NCBI RefSeq assembly: GCF_021088345.1
Contig: NZ_CP088156.1
Span: 6,687,001-6,751,000, forward strand
Direction of reading: 5' to 3'
Source: Bradyrhizobium ontarionense
Lineage (GTDB): Bacteria; Pseudomonadota; Alphaproteobacteria; Rhizobiales; Xanthobacteraceae
Length of the DNA: 64,000 nucleotides
Shown: positions 48,039-60,000 of the stretch, one piece after another
How the letters are laid out: the number at the start of each line of letters is the position of its first letter
How positions within the stretch are numbered: the first letter of the stretch is position 1
Program-made: the position numbers and the translations under genes
The notes under the pieces: generated by a model
Told to the model about the DNA's origin: nothing
Databases searched by the model: none
Seen by the model: only the letters and a program-made list of their open reading frames with translations

Positions 48039-51000
48039 ATGTCGCAGGGCAGGTCAACGCACGCGAGACGAGCTGCAATGGCGGCCTCGCGCCAGCGACG
48101 TGCCGCGCGTTCGAGCGGCATGTTTCAATGCGCGGCCGGGATCGAGACGCAGCCGCCTGCTGTGGCGCCGATGGCCGCGCAGCGGCACGTCTCGCGCCGG
48201 GTGGCCCCATCCCGTTTCCACCGGCTGGCGTGGCTCGGCTGCGTGAGCGCGCTCGCGCTGTTTTTGAACGGCGTCGCGGTCCAGGCGCGTCCGCTTGGTG
48301 CGTCGGGCGCGGCATCGGCGGCTGCGGCGGCGAGCGCTGCAGCCTCGGCTGCTTCCCAACAGGCGGCAACGATCGCCAAGCAGTCGCAAGATGCCATGGC
48401 GAAGGCTGCCGCCATGCTGAAGGCGATGCAGGCAGCGCAGGCGGCCGCCCGCAATGTCGCGACGACCGGCACGTCGAACAGCCTCGGCGGCGGCCTTGCA
48501 ACTGTGACCGATGGTCTATCGCCCGGCGGCCTCGTGGTCGATCCACGCGTCGTGAACGCCTCGCAGGCCGGCACGGCGACCAACCTCTGGAGCGGAGCCG
48601 GCCAACCGGTTCAGTCCGCGAGCAACGGCCAGACCACGGTCACGATCAAGCAGACCGCCTCTCAGGCGATCATGACCTGGTATCAGTTCAATGTGGGCAG
48701 GAACACCTCGCTCGTCTTCGACCAGCAGGGCAATCCCGGCTGGGTTGCGCTCAACCGGGTGGACGCGACCGGCAGGCCGAGCCAGATCCTCGGCAACATC
48801 AAAGCCGATGGCTTGGTACTGCTGATCAATCCGAACGGCATCATCTTCGGCGGCAGCAGCCAGGTGAATGTGGGGTCGCTGATCGCGAGCACCCACGATA
48901 TCGCTGGAACCTCGACCGCTGCTGCCTCGGCCTTCTCCGGCACGAGCCCGAACTACAGCGTGCAGAGCGTCACCGCGAACGGTACGTCGTACGCGTTTGC
49001 CGCGCCGGCCAATGAGAGCAGTGCCAACGACTACTTCTCGCAGAACGGGCTTTTCGTCACGGCTGCAACGAACAGCAACGGCGTCGCGGTGGCCAGCGGA
49101 AAATCCGCCGTCTTCGTGATGGGCGATCAGACGCTGGGATCGCTCGGGGGCGGCGGCATCGTGGTGCAGCCGGGTGCGAACATCACCGCCAACCCCGTGG
49201 GCTCGACGACCAGCAATGGCTATGTCGCGCTGATCGCGCCAACGGTCACCAATTCCGGCACGCTGACCGCCAACAATGGCCAGATCGTCCTCGCAGCCGG
49301 GAGCGGGATCGTCCTCACCGAGCCGTTCTCGACGGCGACGGGGGTCAAGCAGGCGCTGACGGCGACCTCCTTCGCGCCGGGCACGACGACGGTGTCCGTC
49401 AACGTGGTGAACGGGGACCAGATCGTGCTCTCGCCGGCGGTCACGACCACATCGCTCACCACAGCTCTGCCGAATGGCGGCCTCGTCACAAACGACGGCC
49501 TGATCGTCTCCAATGACGGTGCGATCAGCGTCGTCGCCGACAGCATTCGCCAGCTCGGTGTGATCGAGGCCACGACGAGCGTCACCCGACCCGGGTCGAT
49601 CGGTCTGAGCACATCCTACACAACTCCGACGACCAACGGAGCGATCGGGAGCATCGTGCTCGGACCGAGCAGCCTGACGACGATCTTGCCGGACGAGACC
49701 AGCAGCACCATCCCCACCAATACGGCCACGTCGACCTACTTCGCGGCCAACATCCAGCCGCAGGTATCGATCAAGGCGAGCGGTGACGTCGACCTGCAGG
49801 GCGCTTCAGATGGTACTGGAGGCGCGTTCCTCAGGGCGCCCGGAGCGGCCGTCGAGCTGACGGCCGGAACTCTGTCAAGCGGGACGACCGGCACGGTTCT
49901 GATGGAAGCCGGCAGCAGCATCGACCTGTCGGGTCTTGCCGGCGTGACCTTGCCGACCTCCAACTACATGTTGACTTTCAAGGTGACTGCTGCCGAGGTC
50001 GCGGATACGCCGCTGGCGCGGGGGCTGATTGGCAGCACCGTCACGATCGATGCACGACTGAGTGGAACGCGGGCCGACGGAGTTTCGTGGGTCGGCTCGC
50101 CGCTTCTCAACGCGCAGGGCTTTACCGGCCTGATTCCGAAGACGATCGACGAGTTGCTGACCGTGGGCGGAAAGCTCGCGATCACGGCGGGACAGAACGC
50201 GATCACGCTGCCGGGCTCCACGATCAATCTCTCCGGAGGCTATGTCCAGTATGCCCCAGGATTGGTCGCCACGACGCGTGTGGTCGGCTCCAACGGCCGC
50301 GTCTACAACATCGGCAGCGCGCCGTCCGATCTCAGCTATGCGGTTCTCGGCGGCTTCAGCGTCGATCATGCGCGCTGGGGCGTGAGCGAAACCTATGCCA
50401 GCGTGTTGGCGGGCGGCTACTACGATCCAGGTTACATCTCCGGCCGCAGCGCCGGCTCCGCCAACTTCACCGCGACCGCCCCGATCCTGGAAGGATCGTT
50501 CGCGACGGCGATCGTTGCCGGCGAGCGTCAGCGCGCCGGACTCGAAGCGATGCCGAACGGCGCCGGCCTCAGCGTGGCCCTGTCGGGCACCAACAGCACG
50601 ACCTACACGGTGCTGCTCGAACCTCGAGCCGACGCCGGTTTGGATCCATTCGGCCTGTCGACGTTCAAGCTCGGAACATCCTGGTCTCCGACGCTCGTCG
50701 CGCTTGCCGACGGTACGCTGGCATTCCCAGTGTTCAGCGACCTCCTCACATCGTCAGCCTTCCGCAGTGTCAGCATCAACACCGGCAGTAATGCCATGCT
50801 GCAGATGACCGCGGATGCCGCGCTCACCGTGCTGCCCGGCGGCAGCGTGACGCTCGGCAATGTCGAGCGGATCGACGGAACCATTACGGCGCGCAGCGGC
50901 AGCATCACCCTGACAGGCTGGACGCTCACCGACGGGATGACCGTGAGGCCTATTGCGCAGTCGGTGGCGCTTCAGGATCTCCTCGTCACGGGTCGGCTCG

Positions 51001-54000
51001 ACGTCAGCGGACTGTGGGTCAACGACAGCGGCGCCGACACTGGCTCGCTGCTCGGATCCGCCTATGTCGACGGCGGCTCGGTGACGATCAGCACCCTTGC
51101 GAGCAGCGATCGCGTTACTCAATTGATTGGTACCGGTACCATCACCTCGGGACGTGATTTAGGCAATTCAACTAATTACGTGATCCAGTCGATTTCAGAC
51201 ACCACGCGCAGCATCAGGCTGGCGCAGGGGAGTGTGATCGATGCGTCGAGCGGCGGCTATATCGATCGCAACGGTGCGCTGAAAAAGGGGACGGACGGCC
51301 TTCCGCTCGGCAAGGGCGGCAGCGTTGCATTGAAGACCTATAGTGCCCGTGATGGGTATAATCTCATACTACCGATCTACGCAACCGCGTCGACGAATAT
51401 CGTGGGCTCGCCCTCCGGTCTCCTCGCTGCGGCCGGAACCGGATTCTACTACTATAGCGACAATGGGACGGGACTGACCACAATCGTCCCGTTGAGCGAT
51501 CGCGCCAATACCTATCTGGAGGGCAACATCTACGCCCGGGGTTTCGCCGGAGGCGGCACTTTCACCCTGCAGGCGCCTTACGTCCAGATCGGCGGCACCA
51601 GCGCGATCTCCTACGGTGCGGGTGAGACCCAGACTGGCGGCGTCGGTCAGATCAACCTGCCGACCGCCTTCTTCAGCAACAGCGGGTTCGGCAGCTACGC
51701 GCTGATCGGGCTGGCGGAAGCCAATGTCGCCGCGAACACCGCGCTGACGCTGCAACAGTCGAATCTCCTGACCCCGGCTCCCGGATCGCTGGCAGGGGTC
51801 GCGACGAATGCTGCAAAGGCGAGCGATCTTGCCCAGGCCGGGACCGTGATCGATGGCCTGCGCAAGCCGCTCAACCTGTCGCTCACGCAGTCCGGCATCG
51901 ATCTGTCCTCGTCCGGATTTGCGAACGTGACCGGCGGCATCAATGTCGGCACCGGTGCTACGATCACGACCGATCCCGGTGCGACAGTGAGCTTGGTCGC
52001 CGATCAGGCCGTGAGCTTCAAAGGCAGCATTGCCGCCGGGGCGGGTGCCACGGTCACCATGGTCTCGAACAAGGCCGCCTTGACCGTCGCTGGCAGCGTC
52101 AAGGCGCAAGGCGGGGCGATCAACCTCGTGAGCTCCAGCAATCTCACGATCGCTGCCGGCAGCATGCTGGACGTGAGTGGCGTGTTCGTGCCCGATCCAA
52201 CGGTGACCCGTTATACGACCGGAACGGTCTATGATGGCGGCACGGTCACCCTGCTCAGCAACGCCGCGGTCGAGGTGCAGCCAGGCGCCGCGATCAACAT
52301 CGCCGGCGCGGCGGGGGTGATCGAAGTCCCCGTCGGGCGCGAGCTCCAGACCCAGGCGGTGTGGAGCAATGGCGGCACGCTGCAGATCGGAGGCGTCACG
52401 GTCTATCTCGGTGGCGCGCTGGCGGCGGCCGGCGGGGCGCCGCTGGCCGCCGGCGGATCGCTGTCGCTCGGCGATTTCGCGCTGCCGGGGACGCTGGTGC
52501 CCTATGGGTCGGCCTTCAACTCCGTCTACAGCGCCGACGCGCAAACCGTGATCGGGATCGGGTCCGGGATTCTGATCGCCCAGAGCGGTCTGGCGACGCC
52601 GTCCACGACGGTCACGCTGGCCGCCGACATGCTCAACAATAGCGGGCTCAGCTCCGTGTCGCTCGCGGCCGGAGGATTTAGTAGTGGCTTGCAAAATAAA
52701 GCCACGATCGGGTTTGCCGGGTCGACAGAGATCAGCCTGCCGGGATCGCTGGTGCTTCACAGTGGGAGCAACCTGATCAGCATTCTGCAGGCCGGCGCCA
52801 AGCTCGCCAATCTCAATGATACTCCGACGAGCGTCGGCGGCGCGACCGTCACGCTCGACGCCGGTTACATCCGGCTGGCAGGGACCAGCTATGAGCAACT
52901 GATATCGCCCCCGGCAGCGAAGAATCGGGCCGACGGCACGCTTTATGTCGGCTCGGATGGCGTATCCCATGGGCGCTTTGTCACGCAATGGATCGATCTC
53001 CAGGGTGACCTGTCACTGGTGAATGTCGGCAATGCCGCGCTGACCACGGCCGGCGCGGTGCGGCTGCTGCCCGGCCGCTATGGCAGCGAAACCCTCTTGC
53101 CCGCTAGCACCACCACGCTCGGCGGCTATTTCGTCACACCCGGTCGCCTCACCATCACGGCGTCCGAGATCTTTCCGGCCACGAGCACCGCCTACCTGCT
53201 GATGTCGACGATGAGCGTCAGCGATTCCTCGCCGACGCTCACCATCAAGCAATACGCGAACAGCCAGCCGACCGCGCCGCTGTCGGCTGGCGGCACGCTC
53301 GTGCTCGACGCGCAGAACATCGAGCAGGACGGCACGCTGTGGGCGCCGCTCGGCAATATCGTCATCGGGCTGCGCTCGGCGGCCGACATGCCGCTGGCGG
53401 TGACTCAGTCGGTCGTGTCGCCATCAGCAACGGCCTATTCGGGGGCGTTGGTGCAGACCCAATCGGTGGCTCTCGGCGCCGGCGGACTGACTGCGGTCTC
53501 GACCGGCGGGCTCGACATCCCCTATGGAACGACGGTCGATGGCGCGACCTGGTATTACGGTATCGATCTGAACGCGAACGTGACGAACAGCGCAGGCACC
53601 AAGGCAGTTCCCCAACAAACCGCAGCGCCGGCAAAATCGATCAGCGTCTTCGGCTCCTCAGTCAAGCTGGGCGGCAGCATCGATGCCAGCGGCGGCGGCG
53701 ACGTGTATGCGGTCGAATACGTCCCGGGTACCGGCGGGACCCGCAACGTCCTGCTCAACTATCAGCAGGTTTCAACGGTCACCTCGAGCAGCACGAGCAC
53801 CAGCTATACGCCGACATATGCCGACGGACGCCAGGTCTACGCGCTGGTGCCGGCCTACGAGGCCCAGGTGGCCGCCTACGACCCGGTCTTCACGACCTAT
53901 CCTTATTATTCCGGGAAGAGCGTCACGTCCGGCGGTCTGGCCGCAAGCGGGAGCAAGCTGTCGAGCTTCCCTGCTTCAGCCATGAACAATGCTGCCGGGA

Positions 54001-57000
54001 TCGCGCCGGGGACCTCCGTCACCTTGAGCGGTGGCAACGGAATCGCGGCCGGCACCTACGTGCTGCTCCCCGGCATGTACGCGACCTTGCCCGGCGCCTA
54101 CCGTGTGGTGCAATACGCAGCCAGTGCTGCAGCATCGACCGGCAGCTTCACCGGGGCCGACGGCTCGGTCTATGTGACCGGCTCTTTCGGCAATGCGATC
54201 ACGGGGACCCGCTCGTCGCAAACGGTGCTGTTCCAGCTGCAATCGCAGGCGGTCTGGGGACAGTCCTCGAAGATCAACATCACCAGCGGCACCAGCTATT
54301 TCTCGAGCTACGCGGCAAACAACGGCCTCGCACCGACCGCTTTGCCGGTCGATGGCGGACTGCTCGTGATCGGGGCCACGAGCAAGCTGACCCTCGGCGG
54401 CAACAACAATTTCGCGGCAGGCAGCAGCGATCTTGCGCCGGCGGTCCAGGGGGCGACCGGACAGATCGACATCGCGGCCGCCAACATCGCGATCGTCGCC
54501 AGCGATCGGCTGGGCCAGTTCGGCACCGTCGCCGCCGATGGCAGCTTCACTGCGAGCACGGCGTTCAGCAATTATCTGTTCCTGGATGCCGACCAGATCA
54601 GCAATCTCGGCGCGGGCAGCGTGCTGATCGGCGGTACCGCGTCCGTCACCTCGCCGGGCTCGGTCACCGCGGTCGCCACGAATCTCGAGGTCGCATCCGA
54701 TGCGCAGCATGCGCTCGGCAGCCCTGAGCTGATCCTGGTCACCCAGGCAGGCGGCGCCCGGGGGCTTACGGTCGACGCCGGCAGTGTGGTCACCACCAAG
54801 GGAACCGTATCCGGGACCAGCCGGAACATCACGCTGACCGGCGATGGCGCACTGCTGCGGGTATCGAACGGCCGCATGGTGTCCGTCACCCGCAGCGGCG
54901 CCACCGGCACCGGGAGCTTCGCCATCGGCACGGCCGTCGGAACGGCGCAGCTCGTCGCCGGCGCCGGCGTCGTGATCATGGCCGGCAACTCGCTCATGGT
55001 CGATACCAGCGGCTCCGGTGCGTTCGCGCCCGATTTGGCGAACAGCAATGGTGCGTCCACGACCGGCGTCACGCTCAAGGCGCCGAACCTGTCGATCGCC
55101 GCGAACACGATCAATTTCGGTCCCGAAGGTCTGGCGGCAAGCGGCCTCAATCTGACGCCCGATCAGTTCAACAGCCTGTTTGCCGGGGCCACGTCGGTGA
55201 CCTTGCGCAGCAACACCGGATTCGACTTCTATGACCAGGCAGGTCTGACGCTTGGCGACGCCGCCAATCCGATCGGCACGCTGACCTTCGACGGCTCCGG
55301 CTTCTATAGCATCGGCAGCAACACGAGCGGGGCTGGTGCCGCGGATTGCTCTGCCTATTGCGCCACCATCGCGGCCACCAACATCACCCTCGTCAACAGC
55401 CGCGGCGTGTCCGGTGTCAGCGCCGATCCGACCGTCGCCGCCGGCGCGGGCGGCACACTCATCCTCAATGCTGCCAAGGTGATCACCGCGGACGCCGGCG
55501 CCAAGAGCTTCGGCGGATTCAGCAAGGTCAATTGGAACGCCGCCGAGAGCATCACCTTCACCGGGACGGGCAGCATCGATGCGGCTGCCGCCACCGCGAC
55601 GGCAAAGTTCAACCTCAGCTCGGTCAAGATCAACAACGCCGGCACGGGATATACCAGCGTGCCGACGGTGACGATCTCCGGCGCCGGTGGAACGACGGCG
55701 ACCGGCACCGCGCTGCTCGGCATCGTGTCTTTCAACGTGCCTGCGGGTGGCAGCGGATTGAGCTATCGCAACGGCGACCTGGTCACGATCAAGGACTCGG
55801 TCACCGGAGCGACCGCCACCGGCACGGCCGTTGTCACCTCCACCGGCGCCATCAGCGGCGTCAACATCATCTCGAGCGGGTCGGGCTTCAGCGGCGTCCT
55901 CGCCAATTTGACAGTGACCGTGACCGCCGGCTCAGGCTCGGGCGTCGCCATCGGCACGGCAGCCGCACCCACCGTGGGGCTTCAACCGCAGTTCGGTGTG
56001 GTCGGCGTGAACGTGACGGGGGGCACCGGCTACACGGGCATTCCGACGGTCACGATTTCTGGCGGCGGCGGCTCCGGTGTCTCCGTGCAGGCGGTCGCCA
56101 CGGTGAGCTCGCTGACGGTCGCCAATGGCGGCACCGGTTACACGAACGCGCCGCTCGTCACCATCACCGGAGGCGGCGGCACCGGTGCGGCGGCGACGGC
56201 TACGCTCGGCGGCACGGGCATTTCCGGGCTGACTTTGACCAACGGCGGAACCGGCTACACCAGCGCGCCGACCATCTCGATCTGGGGCGGCTCCGATCTC
56301 ACGCTGTCGGCGCCTGACGTCGTGGTGAAAGCCGGCGCCAATCAGACGGTCACGGCGCGCGGCAATCTCGTGGTGCAGGGCAATGGCGCGAGCGTGTTCG
56401 CCGCCGACAACAGCATCAGCGGCACGCTGGCGCTGACCGGGGCATCGGTCACGGCCCGCAACGGCGTGCATATCGATGCCGCCGGCGGCAAGGTCAGCCT
56501 GACTGCGGCGGCGGGTGACGTCGCGGTCACGTCCGGCGCCGCGATCAACGCCCAGGGCGTGCGCCTGCCGGTGAACGATCAGTTCATGGATGCGCCGGGC
56601 GGCAGCGTGCAGCTGATCTCCAGCCTCGGCAATGTCAGCATCGTCGGCGCGACGATCGACGTCTCCAATCCCTATGCCGGTTATGCCGGCTCGCTCGCCA
56701 TCCAGACCGGCAACAACGGCACGACCGGCACGGCCACGCTGGCCGGCACGCTGAACGGGGCGGCGCAGTTCAACGATCTCGGCGGCACTTTCAGCCTGCT
56801 CGCGGGCAACCTGAACGGCACGCTGCCGCTCGACGGCGCGACGCCGAACTTCTCGAGCAGTTTCACGGTGACCTTGCAGACCGGCAACATCGAGCTTCCG
56901 GCCGGCGCGACCCTGACGTCGCGCAACGTCCAGCTCACCGCCAATGGTGGCAGCGTCAATGTCGGCGGTACCATCGATGCGCGCGGTCTCAGCGGCGGCC

Positions 57001-60000
57001 AGATCTCGCTGTTTGGAACAGGAACGTTGCCGTCGTCATCCGGCTGCACGAGCTCTTGTGGCGTGTGGATCCAATCGTCCGCGCGGCTGCTTGCGAGCGC
57101 CGTTACCCAGGGTGATGCCGCCTTCAGCCGCTATTCCACGCTCGACAATGGCGCCACCAATCCCAATGGCGGCACCATCACCCTCGCCACGACGGGAACG
57201 CCGACGCCGAACGCCTATGATCCCACCTACGGCTTCGAGCAGGTGACGAGCGCCAATTCCGGCTGGATCAAGGTCGACGCCGGCGCGATTCTCGACGTGA
57301 GCGGCGGGCCCACGGCGCCCGCCGGCCAGGTCATCGTGCGCGCGCCACTGCTCAGCGACTCCACGGTGAACGTGCGCTTCAAGGGCAACGTCGTGACCAA
57401 TGGCGCGACATCCGGCGGCGGACTGGCGCTGAATGCCTATGCGACCTGGAGCACCACGGACAGCACGACGGCCGGCCGTCATTTCGACGGCATCATCGAT
57501 CCTGCCGGCTGGTTCGACGGCACGGGCACGCGGGTCGCCGGCACCGTGATCGCCGGCGATACGATCAGCTACAGCACGACGACGACCTTCACCGCGGTGC
57601 CGACGATCCTGGTCGGCGGCGCCAGCGGCGTGGCCACGGCGATCATGACCACCCAGACGGGGAATCTAGCGCCGACAACAGCCAACAAGGGATCGGGCTT
57701 CGGCACACCGCTGACTCGTACCTGCAAGGGGGGTGGTGCGACATGGACCTGCTATTCCGACGCTGCCATGACGCTCAATCCGGTCCTCGTGACACTGACG
57801 GGCGGCGGCAGCGGCAGCGGACTGGTCGTCAGCAAGGTGACCTTCAGTTCGGGGGCCGTCACCGCGGTCACCGTGGATAACACCGCCGCCATCGGCTATA
57901 CCAGCTCGGTCACGTTAACCGTGACCGGAGGCACGACGGCGGCAACCGTGACAGCCAACCTGCTCATCGCCGGCCTCGTCCCCACCAATCCGAACACGAC
58001 CTACGCCAATGCTCCAGCCGTTACGGCGAACGGTGTGGCCCTGACCGCCAAATATACGGTCCAGCAATCCTATTCGCTGTCGCAGACGACCAACGTCGCG
58101 CAAGGCATCGGCATCTTCGTGCCGACCACGGCGAACGCCGATCACGTCAATTTCTATCAGACCACGCTGACCGGATTGGTTCAGAAGTCGTTCGCGAACT
58201 CCGTCAGCGCGGGGGACGGCGACGCGTTCGATTTCGCCAGCGGGCTCGGCGCCATCCTGCACGTGCGTCCCGAGATCGTGCTGTCGAACCCGTCATCCTC
58301 GATCAATGGCGGCAACGTCACCGTCGCCAGCAACTGGAACCTCGGCGGCGTGAAGGGCCTGACGAACGCCACGGCATTCACGGCCGTGAACGGCACGTCG
58401 GTCGCCGCGAATAGCGTGATCACCGACGTCGCCGGCAAGCTTCTCGCCAACTACACGAACTACACCGGCCAGCTCGTCGCCACGGCCAATACGCCCCTGG
58501 CCTATCGAACCGCCGGTGGGGAGCCCGGCGTCCTGACCGTGCGTGCGGCCAACGACGTCGCGGTCAAGGCGACCATCAGTGATGGCTTCTACGAGACACG
58601 GGACTACTTCGGTGGATCCGTTGCCGTGGCCGACCTGATCGCCAACAATCCGGCGCTGTCGGGCAAAGTGGCCGATTACAATACGACGGCCGCAGCGGAC
58701 CTGATGTCGCGCGTCCAAGGCGTCAACAACGGCTCGTTCTCGATCAACCTGGTCGCGGGCGCGGCATTCACGCCCAACCGCGACACGACGGTGAACCCAT
58801 ACGCGGTCACACCGGTGTCGGCGCTCACGGGCGCCTTGACCGGCAACGTCAACATCAGCGGTCGCGTATCGACCGTCACGAAGGTTCCCACTCTGGTGCG
58901 CACGGGCACCGGCAGCATCACCATCGCGGCCGCCGGCAACTTTCAGCTCCTCGACAAGTCCGTGCCGGGCGCCGTCTATACTGCGGGCGCGGCGACATCC
59001 ACACCCGCCGATTTCACCGCTGTGACGGTCCCGTTCAGCGACAATTGCGGGGGCAGCGCCTGTACGAACGGATCCGTTAACACACCGACCTGGGGAACTG
59101 GCGGCGGCTCCGTGACCATCACCGCCGGGCAGTCGATCGTAGGCGTCGAGACCACGATCAACGATGCGTCGGCAACTTATTCGAGTTCCATGCAGCTGTG
59201 GAGCAACTGGTACTTCCATGGCGGCTGGGGCAACGGCACGGCGACGCCATTCGCCAATTGCACCGCGTTCAACAGCTGCCAGACCGCAGCCTGGATCAAC
59301 TACGCATCGTTCTTCCAGGGCATCGGCGCCCTCGGTGGCGGGAACGCGACCCTGTTGGCGGGGAGCGACATCAAGCAGATCGGGGTCTCGCTTCCGGAGA
59401 CCCTGATCGTCGCCGGCGGCCTCACCGCCAGTGATCCGGCGCACATGATCACCTATGGCGGCGGCAATCTGCTGGTGCAGGCCGGCGGCAATTTGCTGAG
59501 CAGCGACTTCCTGGTTGGTCTCGGCAGTGGCCGGATCAAGGTCGGCGGCACGATCAGCGCGGATCCCAACTCGTCGGCTTCGGCGGCGCTGGTGACCGGA
59601 AATTCCAATGCGACTGCCAAGTCGGCCAATACGTCGCCGACCGGCAAACCCCTGGACTTGATCCTCGGCGTTCAGAACGGCTTCATCAGCGCGATGGCGG
59701 GTGGCAGCATCAATCTCCTGTCCGTGTACGATCCAGCTCAGCTCGCGGTAAGCTCCGTCACATCCACCAACCTGCCGGGCGGAGCCACAGTTTCTACATC
59801 GTCCTGGATGGGTACGCCGTTCACCAGCTACGGAGCCCAGAGCGGGGTTTCCCTGACCGCCGTTTCCGGCGACGTCACGATAGCAACCGCGACCGCGAGT
59901 GCGGTCGTGGCGAAGGGAGGATCCGTCATCACGGGCACCTCCGTCCCGGGGCTCTATCCCGCCAACCTTGACGCCACGGCCCTGAGCGGATCCATCGTCA

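Noticed and set aside
47876..49015. 379-codon plus-strand frame at the start of the exoprotein gene
   Set aside because: It is an alternative frame; the true frame has the ribosome binding site, signal peptide and TPS domain.
51369..52988. 539-codon open frame antisense to the exoprotein gene (and similar at 58293-59444 and 60750-61796)
   Set aside because: The proteins are Arg/Gly/Asp-rich with no family resemblance and lie antisense to a strongly supported GC-rich gene; they are composition effects.
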